DNA of 11,508 nt from Rodentolepis nana (lineage: Eukaryota; Platyhelminthes; Cestoda; Cyclophyllidea; Hymenolepididae): the NCBI GenBank assembly GCA_900617975.1, contig UZAE01014878.1, positions 1-11,508 on the forward strand, read 5' to 3'. The notes under the pieces were generated by a model, which was given only the letters and a program-made list of their open reading frames with translations, searched no databases and was not told where the DNA came from. Shown here piece by piece: positions 1 through 7,672 of this stretch; the stretch's first letter is position 1; each line of letters begins with the position of its first letter. The translations under genes and the position numbers were made by a program.

Positions 1-310
1 TGGCAGGCGTTTTGATAGATATCATTAGCCATTTAGCTGACTTCAGGCTTCACAGAGGGGAGGAGGAACATCAAAGTAGCAGAAAGTCGAGGGGTGGGGA
101 ACAGAAGAGCGATTCACCGATGTAAAAGAGGCAGACAGACACAAAGGCAGAGAAAAAGGTAAGGTGAGTTCTGTGGAAGGGGTCGAATATGACAACCAGG
201 GGGGTCGTGGTAATTTGAAGTCAGAAATCAAATGCCGGTTAATAGACTTTTTTGCCGTACGAAGGTACGTTGCCCAGGGTGCACCACGTGGAGGTAAGTC
301 TATCGCACCC
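1..310 (-). repeat. Dispersed SINE-like retroposon, copy 1 (cut by window edge)
   Basis: This stretch aligns with 11161-11470 at roughly 90% identity by eye, with one 3-bp length difference near 62-75. By analogy with the complete copy at the right end of the window, the element's own 5' end is at about 310 and its A-rich 3' tail lies off the left edge. It is therefore inserted on the - strand, antisense to the MRPL44 gene, and probably sits in an MRPL44 intron. Recognisable segments are a purine-rich + strand stretch (about 50-180), a T6 run near 247-253 and an 8-bp CCACGTGG palindrome at 284-291. I see no reverse transcriptase or other mobility domain, so it is non-autonomous. The family name is unknown to me. 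Confidence 0.75.
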
Positions 311-680
311 CCCTAAAGGAAATAAAATAATCTGAATTAGAAGTAGAATAAAGGTGAAATGCAGAATTCAGCACGTCCGTTTACTGAGTTGGAGGTGGTG
401 TGTTCGATACTCATAGATGCACTTCCGTCGAGCTTCGTGTCTGATTTTTAATTTTACGCGACGGCAAATTATGGAATGCCCAAGGAGAACTCTGAAGGCG
501 TCCTTCTAAATGAGCTCGAAGAAATTCATCTGATCACTCTAAGATCTGGTTTTAGGTAGATAGAGGCCCTAACCAATACTTTAGGATAACTCCAGACCCC
601 GAATTCTCTGCACAAGCAACTTGAACCTCAGATTATTCATGCCTAACCTGGCTACCCATGTATTTCCCTTTTCTTTCTAG
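311..680 (+). other. Rest of the MRPL44 intron upstream of the first visible exon
   Basis: There is no recognisable coding sequence here. The stretch ends in a good 3' splice site: a pyrimidine-rich tract at 665-680 closing in TTTCTAG before the exon at 681. Because the downstream exon begins in phase 0 in the middle of the mL44 protein, the missing upstream exons must lie left of the window, so this is intron. A weak Pol III B-box-like string (GTGTTCGATAC, 399-409) is present, but I see no convincing A box or T-stem around it. Base composition is somewhat less AT-rich than the large intron further right, so another old repeat is possible. Confidence 0.55.
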
Positions 681-1204
681 GAGGCTGCAGACATTTTTGT
701 CAGGGACTTCATATTGACACGACTTCTAACTTTAGAATTCTGCAGCGACTTTCCATTCCCCCTTCAAGACGAACCTTTCAGACTTCTTTCGGGTGTGTTG
801 CGTTTCTATAAACACGGCCCACCTGAGCCGAGATTACAGAAACAAAGCAGTATGAACACCCTTCTGGCCTGCTATCAAGTTGGTATCTATAGCGACCGCC
901 AACTGATAGGCGAAGGTAAGTCATTTAGAAAAATCTTCATAGCTGGCTCCTAATCAAAGTAATTCGTACCTAAATGGGAAAACTTATACTATTCTGACTC
1001 TTCATAGCTCCAGGAGAAACAATTGATGTAGCAGAAAAGGAAGCAGCTTTACAAGCGCTTAGAAATCTATTTGGAATTCAAGACAACCGCCCATGCCTTC
1101 CTTTGACTGGCCCATATATTCCTGTAGATGATATTCCCCCAAACCCAACACTTGAGGATTATCTCAGAGCCGAGGAAAAGATAGAGGATAAATGCACCTC
1201 CTAG
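681..1204 (+). CDS. MRPL44: Mitochondrial large-subunit ribosomal protein mL44, C-terminal two exons (5' partial)
   Basis: Exons at 681-915 and 1008-1204 (stop TAG 1202-1204) join in phase 1 to encode the last 143 residues of an mL44-type protein. mL44 is a structural protein of the mitochondrial ribosome large subunit, built from an inactive RNase III-like fold followed by a double-stranded-RNA-binding-like domain. The visible part starts in the end of the RNase III-like region (EAADIFVRDFILTRL). It continues into the dsRBD-like fold: PEPRLQKQ helix, the beta strands ACYQVGIYSDRQLIGEG and APGETIDVA, and the final helix AEKEAALQALRNLFG. A short tail ends EEKIEDKCTS. The order and spacing match vertebrate MRPL44, including the conserved PGET. 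Earlier exons with the start codon and transit peptide are outside the window. The gene converges on TSR2, with 133 bp between the stop codons. The assignment is by remembered family similarity, not a search. Confidence 0.88.
916..1007 (+). other. Last MRPL44 intron, 92 bp, phase 1
   Basis: The donor AAG|GTAAGT at 914-921 and the acceptor TTCATAG ending at 1007 bound this intron. Removing it joins ...LIGEG/A to PGETIDVAEKEAA, which restores the conserved mL44 sequence. Reading through would instead stop at 951-953. Confidence 0.85.
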
Positions 1205-1337
1205 AACACAACTTACATACTTGTATATATGTAGATTTGTCAAATAATCAACCACCACAAAATTGTTTTTTTTTCAATGGTGAGGAAATTATACAACGAT
1301 AGATAAAGTGAGGGAGGGTGGGATCAGTTGGTATTTA
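1205..1337. other. Convergent 3' intergenic region between MRPL44 and TSR2
   Basis: These 133 bp must hold the 3' ends of two transcripts running toward each other. I see no canonical AATAAA on either strand. There is a T8 run (1265-1272 on +) and AT-rich sequence. The two 3' UTRs are therefore very short or overlap. Confidence 0.5.
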
Positions 1338-1778
1338 CTAATTGTCATCAGAAAGATCGTCTTCATCTGCAGTACCATCGTCTTCTTCAGAAATATCGCC
1401 ATCGTCAACTTCGCAGTTGACTTCTTGAGATTGACATTGGGAGAGATCGCAACCAGTGGGGATTTTGCTGATCATCTCTAGGATTTCCCTATTCTTTCCG
1501 GCCTGATGTAGGGCATAGGCTTCCATGATGAGTCCGGCGACAGTATCTTGGCTGTCATCTTCCAATTCTAAATTTAGGTTCTCAGAGAGGTAGTCCTCCA
1601 ACCATCCAGCTAATTCAAATTGATCAGTTTGTTTATTCAAGTTCTGATTTATAAAGGGAATAAGGGCTTGAATATGTGCCTTTGTATTTCGTCCTGCAGT
1701 AGATTGTTGGTCGGCGATGCGAAGGGCAGTCCAAGAGTCAAACACCTTCTTAACATATTGAATAAAAGGAGTATCCAT
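1338..1778 (-). CDS. TSR2: Pre-rRNA-processing protein TSR2 homologue, complete single exon
   Basis: This 146-residue protein belongs to the Tsr2 family. In yeast and human, Tsr2 is an escort for the small-subunit protein eS26 (RPS26): it protects eS26 and delivers it to pre-40S particles in nucleus and cytoplasm. Visible family marks are the N-terminal helix with W16 (FDSWTALRIA, 13-22), the core WLEDYLSENLNLELED (59-74), a helical stretch at 78-103, and a strongly acidic tail. In residues 123-146, 14 of 24 residues are D or E; acidic tails in this family contact eS26. The ATG has a good context (G at -3, G at +4). Residues 31-50 look longer than in vertebrate TSR2, but no GT...AG pair there suggests an intron. 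The basic/aromatic C-terminal end (GW-type) of the human protein is absent; the ORF ends directly in the acidic tail. The gene is head-to-head with GRK2 and tail-to-tail with MRPL44. Confidence 0.82.
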   Translation of the reverse strand: MDTPFIQYVKKVFDSWTALRIADQQSTAGRNTKAHIQALIPFINQNLNKQTDQFELAGWLEDYLSENLNLELEDDSQDTVAGLIMEAYALHQAGKNREILEMISKIPTGCDLSQCQSQEVNCEVDDGDISEEDDGTADEDDLSDDN

Positions 1779-2322
1779 TTCAACTAAAAATCAATAACGT
1801 GAATAGAGGTGATCTGTTCATAATAAAATTATGAAAAGTTAACGAACGTAAGCACTCACATGCTTGTGACACTTTGAAAAGTGCGGTTCATTTACAGTAC
1901 AATTAAAGTTTGCGTGTAATGTTTTTACCACTTCCAATTTAATTACAGATGCTAATTAAAAATAATAAATATTCATAGAACATAATATTTTAATTAGATA
2001 GAACATTAGTCTGCGATCAAGGTAAAAAAAGTCTGTTTTGAATATTATATAATTTCTACTTTCAAGCATATTCTAAAGTTGACTAGTTTTAGTTCAATAA
2101 TTTCCTTTTGCCACTAGTATGTTTTTATATGACATTTTGTTTATATTATTTTCAACCTTGGGTCTACCAATTATCGCATTAGTTTACTTTAACCAATGGC
2201 ATGTTGAGACTATTCGATTGGCGTTCTTACAATTTTTTGATACTTTAGTGAAATTTCTGTTTTGGTCGGGGTGATGCATAAAATGTAGCTTTCGATATGT
2301 ATTAAATCAATTAACATATAAA
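1779..2322. promoter_or_regulatory. Divergent TSR2/GRK2 intergenic region (candidate bidirectional promoter and 5' UTRs)
   Basis: These 544 bp separate the TSR2 start (1778, -) from the GRK2 start (2323, +), so both promoters or both 5' UTRs should lie here. Weak candidate elements by eye are a TATATAA string at 2046-2052 and a CCAAT at 2193-2197; neither is strong evidence in AT-rich DNA. On the - strand, a T-rich stretch ending in TTTTTAG lies 5 bases upstream of the TSR2 ATG and looks like a splice acceptor. On the + strand, short upstream ORFs precede GRK2 (see 2119-2274). No other gene is recognised. Confidence 0.5.
2119..2274 (+). CDS. Small ORF of 51 codons, possible upstream ORF or micropeptide
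   Basis: This ATG has A at -3 and opens a 51-residue frame ending in TGA. The product would be hydrophobic: MFLYDILFILFSTLGLP, then a probable membrane segment from about residue 6 to 24, then the amphipathic-looking stretch VETIRLAFLQFFDTLVKFLF. I recognise no family. It lies 49 bases upstream of the GRK2 start on the same strand, so it could be a uORF in a GRK2 leader, a separate tiny gene, or chance. Open frames of this size occur by chance in a window this long, and no splice or expression evidence is visible. Its TGA overlaps the next ATG (TGATG, 2272-2276). Confidence 0.2.
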   Translation: MFLYDILFILFSTLGLPIIALVYFNQWHVETIRLAFLQFFDTLVKFLFWSG

Positions 2323-3218
2323 ATGTCTGATCTCGAAGCCGTGCTAGCTGATGTGAGCTATTTAATGGCGATGGAAAAAAGCAAAACAGTCGCCACTAAA
2401 GCCCCGAAGAAAAATATGATTCCTGACTCCAGGTATTTAAGTGTTGATCAGCTCATTTTAAATAGCATTCGCAGCGTCATGGTGACATACCTTAAACGTC
2501 AAGGAAAAATAACGTTTGAAAATATTTTTCAAGAACGCTTAGGTACGTCTATCGTATTTCGTTATGTTTTCCAAAGGTTTTATCTTTTTTATCAAATTCT
2601 GCAAATCTCAAGACACGCCTGATGTTCAAATTATTGAATTTTATGAAGCGATCAAAGATTTTGAACTTATTGACTCTGGACCTGAAAGAGTTAAAGAAGC
2701 CAAGCGCATTTATGACACCTATATAATGAAAGAATTACTATCTAAGAAATATGTAAATATCATATTATTTAATTAAATTCTTGTAGCGCTTTCCTTCGGA
2801 ATATGTTCGTACTGTACAGAACAAATTAAACGAAGAAATAAAGCAAAATTCCGTTTCGCGACACATTTTTTCAGTAATTCTACTTTTCCATTATATTGAT
2901 AAACTTTTAGAATTATCTTGAAATTCTGAAGACAAACATCAAAGATATTTTCTATGAATCATTTTTGAAAAGGTAGGTTGCAATTTTCTTTTATGTTTTT
3001 TTTCAGCAAACATTTTACGCGCTACTTACAATGGATGGATGTGCGATTGAATACTACCGTAAGTTATGTTTAAAAAAATTATTCTCATATACATTTCGTC
3101 GTTGACTTTCCATTTCTTCCCTAAAGCTAACCATGGCAGATTTTAGTGTGCACAGAATTATTGGTCGGGGTGGTTTTGGTGAAGTCTATGGATGCCGAAA
3201 ACTCGACTCTGGCAAAAT
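2323..3218 (+). CDS. GRK2: G protein-coupled receptor kinase 2/3 orthologue, exons 1-7 (3' partial)
   Basis: GRK2/3 kinases phosphorylate agonist-bound GPCRs at the plasma membrane and desensitise them. I infer seven exons: 2323-2432, 2466-2542, 2577-2752, 2787-2873, 2911-2972, 3007-3058 and 3127-3218. All boundaries are GT...AG and the phases agree, giving 218 codons plus two bases. The N-terminal helix that docks on active receptors ([20 protein letters not shown], 1-20) is almost identical to vertebrate GRK2 and marks the GRK2/3 rather than the GRK4-6 or GRK1/7 group. Residues about 38-190 are the RGS-homology domain ([52 protein letters not shown]). The kinase domain opens at [21 protein letters not shown], with the glycine-rich loop at 201-208. 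The catalytic lysine, DFG region and PH domain are beyond the window. Residue numbers run within about three of human GRK2, which supports this exon model. A four-residue insertion lies near 137-146. Confidence 0.9.
2433..2465 (+). other. GRK2 intron 1, 33 bp, phase 2, in frame and stop-free
   Basis: The donor CCAG|GTATTT and the acceptor AAATAG enclose 33 bases, exactly 11 codons with no stop in the host frame. Read as coding it would insert [11 protein letters not shown] between the N-terminal helix and the RGS domain. Removed, it gives IPDS-SIRSVM, which aligns without a gap to the vertebrate PEPSIRSVM segment. Its length matches the 34-37 bp introns that follow. The evidence is alignment-based; no transcript is available here. 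Confidence 0.75.
2543..2576 (+). other. GRK2 intron 2, 34 bp, phase 1
   Basis: GTACGT...CCAAAG. Splicing joins ...IFQERLG to [11 protein letters not shown], matching the vertebrate KLGYLLFRDFC segment. Without splicing the frame ends at 2620-2622. Confidence 0.85.
2753..2786 (+). other. GRK2 intron 3, 34 bp, phase 0
   Basis: GTAAAT...CTTGTAG. It joins MKELLSKKY to [14 protein letters not shown]. Reading through would stop at 2774-2776. Confidence 0.82.
2874..2910 (+). other. GRK2 intron 4, 37 bp, phase 0
   Basis: GTAATT...CTTTTAG. It joins SVSRHIFS to [14 protein letters not shown], equivalent to the vertebrate DLFQPYIEEICQNLRGDVF region. Confidence 0.82.
2973..3006 (+). other. GRK2 intron 5, 34 bp, phase 2
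   Basis: AAAAG|GTAGGT...TTTTTTTTCAG. It joins YESFLKS to [15 protein letters not shown], equivalent to the vertebrate IESDKFTRFCQWKNVELN. Confidence 0.85.
3059..3126 (+). other. GRK2 intron 6, 68 bp, phase 0
   Basis: ACC|GTAAGT...CCCTAAAG. It joins VRLNTT to [12 protein letters not shown]. This is the longest of the compact introns and about twice the length of the others. Confidence 0.85.
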
Positions 3219-4778
3219 GTGAGTACTTAAATTTAAGTAGTTTTTTTAATTTAATCTTTTTTAAATTTACCTTTAATAACGCAAATATCTTTTTAATTGT
3301 TTGTGAAGGCCCGTGGAAGCATTAACATGACTATCGCTGTATATGGAAATTTAAAATGATAATTTTTATTTTTGACCAAATACTGACCAGAGACTTTATG
3401 AAACCTACTCCTAAATTCTTCCCGTTATTTATTCTTTGTTTATATCGTAGTATTTATTAGAATAATTTACGCTTTAATGTTGTTTGAAAAGACTGCTTTC
3501 AAAAGCAAATAATTAGAGGTACGAATCACCATTTGATTAATTGTGTTGATTCGTATTAATATAAACTACTATTATTAACAAAAATCTTACATCCAAGATC
3601 TCGAACCTATGACTTCCAGAATTTCATCTTTCCTGTTAAAATTAAATTTTAAGTATTTGTTATTTTAATAATTTAGTAGAAAGGACAAGGCAAAACTTTC
3701 GAAATGGGTAGGTTCTATAACATAACTTAAATGCTAGCCAATAACGAAAGCGCTTTTTCTACATTTTGTCTTTACCGCTACATTTTCCATATTACGCTCT
3801 TATTTAACATCTGCGCCATCATTATTATTACCATTTAATGCCAAATTTTACCTAACGACGATTGGAGAAATTAAAAAGACTTTGCTTATACCTGACAGCA
3901 TTGCAATGGTTATAGCGTGCATTAGTTTTGCCCTGCAAAGATGTTTCTATAACTATAAAGTAAGCAGGAAATGGAAATGAAAGTTTATGTCCCAAAAAAA
4001 TCTAAAGCGCCACCTTTCTGAGAGTAAAATATCTCCAAATTTACAGGATCAGAAGTGTACTAAACCTTTTCTTCTAAAAATCATATCATTAGTGATACGT
4101 AAATTTGGTTTATTAATGACATCGATAAGTTTTGAATAAAACTCACTTAGGAGTTAAAAGTCACTTTTTTATGCTTTGAATTAAGCCTATAAACTGGTTA
4201 TTTGAAAGAACAAAAAGGGACATTTAGACGTGAGAGGTTAGAAATGAGTTAGTTTGATAAATGTGTCAAGTTTCCTTCCGTTGGGATACTTTATAATGTT
4301 TACACTTTTCTCTCGTAGTCATGATGATGGGAGCTGAACCACATGGAAGCTTTTATGACCAACTGAGTTTTATTATCTATCCTTAAATAACAATTTTATT
4401 ACAGCTGAATGAGTGAAAAGCAGTAAGCAATTGAGAAGAAATTCATTTTAAAAGGCATGCTTTAGTTAACTTGTAGAGATGGCGTATCGGTAACTGATAA
4501 GAATGAAAAATAAAAGTTGAATAGAAGAATAAAATAAAGTGATTGAACAAACACTTCAATGATTAAACAGCCCAATAGGCTCCTAGCACAAGGTTACTTA
4601 AGCAAAAATATTTCAAAGGACTATTTTCGAGATTTGACTATAATATGCTTATTTGTTCGATTCTTTTCTTGGACCGCTAGTCGGTTTCCTGTTTTTAAAT
4701 GCCACTTCACAATAGAAAGTTGTATTGTATTTTATTATCCTTTACTACTGATGGCAATAAAATGAACTTTTCTCATTC

Positions 4779-4799
4779 AGACTAGTTTTACACTAGTCT
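4779..4799. repeat. Short perfect inverted repeat (8-bp arms)
   Basis: AGACTAGT (4779-4786) and ACTAGTCT (4792-4799) are perfect reverse complements around a 5-base loop. It sits 19 bp upstream of the G-rich motif at 4819. No function can be assigned, and one such hairpin is expected by chance in several kilobases. Confidence 0.5.
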
Positions 4800-4818
4800 A
4801 AGTAAGGAAGAAACAGTT

Positions 4819-4847
4819 GGTGGGGGGTGGGGTGGGGTGGAGGGAGG
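4819..4847 (+). other. G-rich tract, candidate intramolecular G-quadruplex
   Basis: Runs of six, four and four G separated by single T bases are followed by GG-A-GGG-A-GG. This fits the usual four-tract quadruplex pattern with very short loops. It is on the GRK2 sense strand, so it would also be present in the pre-mRNA. It could equally be a decayed microsatellite. Confidence 0.6.
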
Positions 4848-5361
4848 AAGAATAACAGCAAGGATACTAAATAGTTGGACATATTTGACGTTGAGTACTC
4901 CCTATTTTTCTTCATTTGTATTTGCTATGACCTAACGCCTTCAAATTCAAAATTCACGATCTCTCACTTGGCGCACCTAAAATCATTTCTCATGTTTGCA
5001 ACTGTATCATCCAGTGTTTGAGAGTGCTCTACCCTCAAAATCCGGATCTTATTTATTAATCTTGTTTGGATTACTTTTGAATTTATTTGCCAAATTTCAA
5101 TTATTTACTTATTGTTTTAAGACAATGCGCAAGAGTCGTAGTTATAGAACAGCCTGTTCAAACAAATTTAGACAAGTTGTTTACATTGTCGTGAGTTATT
5201 TTTTCTCCTGCTAAAGGGATGAGCAGTGCAATAGCACTCATTAGATTTAATAATTAGTAAATGAAATTAAGTTATTTTATAAGGCTTTCAATGTAAGGCA
5301 AAAGGAATGCAGTTGCACGCATTCCACAGATGCTCGTTTTCCTGGAACAATCTAGACTCAG

Positions 5362-5379
5362 TTTATTTATTTATTTTTT
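5362..5379. repeat. TTTA-type simple repeat
   Basis: TTTATTTATTTATTTTTT-like tract. The A-rich tail of the complete retroposon on the - strand has the same TTTATTTATTT look, so this could mark the 3' end of an older antisense retroposon. The sequence to its right does not match the family. Confidence 0.35.
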
Positions 5380-7571
5380 ATCGTAAAAACACTTTCCATG
5401 CACCAATGGAGTAAATTGGACGTTGTTTTAAGGTGGTAATCCTCGTATTTGAGCCTCAAACATTTCAGTAAATTGCTTACTTACTTTCGTTTTTTTTCAC
5501 GCACTGTGCACAGTCTTCCCCTGTTTGTTCATCTTTATTTTTTTTTAAAATTTAAATTTAAGTTATATCAAAGAAGTTTATTTGTTATGGCTATATTAAA
5601 AGGATAGCTAATTGAAGTAATGAACCAGTGAAGTTAATTAGAGCTATCAGCCACAATAAAAATCGTCTAAGGAACATGCTATTTTAATGATATTAGCTAA
5701 GACGCCCAGGGAAAGTTAAAAAATTTAGTCGTTAATTCACTTTTAATTCACGAATTTTTACACGAATTTAAAGAAAATAAATGTGTTTCGTACAAGGCGT
5801 TAAGTGGAAGAATTCAACATATTTTAAAATAGAAATTCATGCTTAATCTGTCAAACATTTTCGACTTATTCCTCATAAGAACATTCCACCAATTGCTTTA
5901 ATCTAAAACTAAATAAATCTAAAACAAAGCTAATTTATTAAACCAAAACTTATTATTTCCAATATTTAAAGTGCATTAAAAAGCACCGATTTCGGAATGT
6001 TTCATTTAAGAAATCGAGAATGAAAACCGAATTATGATCATGAGTCTATAATTAAATTATTATTTTCACCTTTAAAACAATATCCTTTGAAAATGCATAT
6101 TATAATCCTCATTTTCAGTATTGCTGTAGTCAGTAGAATGCCTCTCTTTTACTTAGTTATTTCCATATCAAAATACACTAATTTTTCACTGAAATATTTC
6201 AATTTTTTATTTCAGTAGAAGGTACAAGGTAGAAATTGACTTTGAATTTTCACTTAATGCTTTCAGTCCCACGGTTACGCCTTCATAAATTTTAATGCTG
6301 ATAAATGAAATAGGTAAAAATTCTATGAGATTTACACAGATTATACAGCCAATCAATGAATTTCTAAATTTGTCGAAAAAGATCTCGAATTCTGGAGAAT
6401 AGGACCGTTTTGCAACCAAAAGTGAGCTAGCTAATTAATCTGAAACCCAATTGGAGCAACACATTTAGTATACTTCATTTTTCGTTATATTGCTCCATTT
6501 TTCCCAATTTCATTTGCATTAATTTGTTTCAAAGAACTGATTTTTTTGCCCTTATCTCAGTAAGTTTGCTGAACTACATTTGTACTTCCATCAATTATTA
6601 GATAAAATGGAGTAGTTTCAAATGAAATTTTCCAATGCATACAAAGTTAAAAGGAATTTTACATATCTTAGCAGGAAAAAATGATCTTCTTCAATGAGAA
6701 TAATAATGATAACGCTTGTTATCTGTTCTAAGCAAATTAAAAAGGAAGCGAAGTGAATTATTCCAATGATTTATCAATCGGAAAATCACTAAGTCTCATT
6801 TTTCAACTTTCGACACTGCTAATCCCCTTTCATCTCCTTTAATCAAATGCATCTCTTGAATGTGTTCTTTTCTTGCTACGCCTCCACGACTATATTATTT
6901 AAGAAAAGGGAAATGGTGGCTTTCTGAGTGGCTTTCATTTTTCACTATTCTATCGTTTCGGGAGATTTTAGGTCTTCCTTTTGAGTGTATTGTAACCGTG
7001 TTCAAACAGATAAGTGATTATCTGTATATTCCTGTTTCTTTCTTATCGTTAATTGCATCTAACTCAGTGGCTCTAATAGCACAACTTGTTCGACTTAATT
7101 AATTAGCCCGTTTTTTCACAATAAACACTTTTATTTAATTTTCTATTCCATTTTCACTAGATCTTTCTATTTTGTGTCCTACATTTGTTTTTACTAAATC
7201 AACGAAGGTGAAATGAAACGCGTATTTCTCCTCTTCCTCAAATCTGGTGTGATGAGATTTTTAGCCTGCAGAAAATAAATTAAGTTTTAAACGAAAAGAA
7301 ATTAAGTCATGAAGTGCATCACCCTTTACAAATTCCAAACTAATTGAAGGTGACTTAATATTTTTGTTTTAAATTTTTATCCCTATTATTAATTTTTTTA
7401 ACAATGAGTGAAAGGTTTTAATTTATTTAATATTTGAACAAATTAAAGAAAATCTAATTATCGTTATTTCAATCTGTAAATTTTACTTACTATGAATAAT
7501 TTGGTTAGTGCGCTTTGCGTATGAAATAATTTAATACCATAGCGGAAAAAAACGACTATTTCTGTCAAAAA

Positions 7572-7590
7572 TTTATATTAGTAATATAAA
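7572..7590. repeat. 19-bp perfect palindrome
   Basis: TTTATATTA and TAATATAAA are exact reverse complements around a single central G. It is entirely A/T apart from the centre, so chance formation in this AT-rich intron is plausible. Confidence 0.45.
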
Positions 7591-7662
7591 TATATTAATA
7601 TGAAAGACCAGAAAATTTGCTAATTCTTGTTGTGATAAAGAAGATTAGCAGTGTGTCATAGT

Positions 7663-7672
7663 GGGGGGGGGG
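7663..7672 (+). repeat. Poly-G run, 10 bases
   Basis: An uninterrupted G10 in AT-rich intron, one of four G-rich tracts in this intron that all lie on the + strand. Confidence 0.7.

Noticed and set aside
1067..1258. 63-codon open frame on the - strand
   Set aside because: It lies antisense to the confirmed last MRPL44 exon and the convergent gap and has no recognisable domain.
1344..1352. CTGATGA hammerhead-ribozyme core on the - strand
   Set aside because: It is the Asp-Asp coding sequence of the TSR2 tail. The GAAA segment and the three helices are absent.
2564..2776. Separate 70-residue protein starting at 2564
   Set aside because: Its sequence is GRK2 exon 3 ([12 protein letters not shown]...[11 protein letters not shown]) with read-through into intron 3, and its ATG lies inside intron 2.
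4559..5214. Two + strand open frames of about 70 codons (4559-4765, 4996-5214)
   Set aside because: They are rich in F, L, S and Y, as expected of random AT-rich DNA, with no domain and no matching splice sites.
6207..7102. Open frames at 6207-6419 (-) and 6860-7102 (+)
   Set aside because: They have no family resemblance and sit in intron without supporting signals. Neither resembles the expected next GRK2 exon.
7201..7230. Possible GRK2 exon 8 start (GAAGGTGAAATGAAACGCG)
   Set aside because: Translation in the required phase does not give the YAMKCLD-like segment with the catalytic lysine, and no suitable acceptor precedes it.
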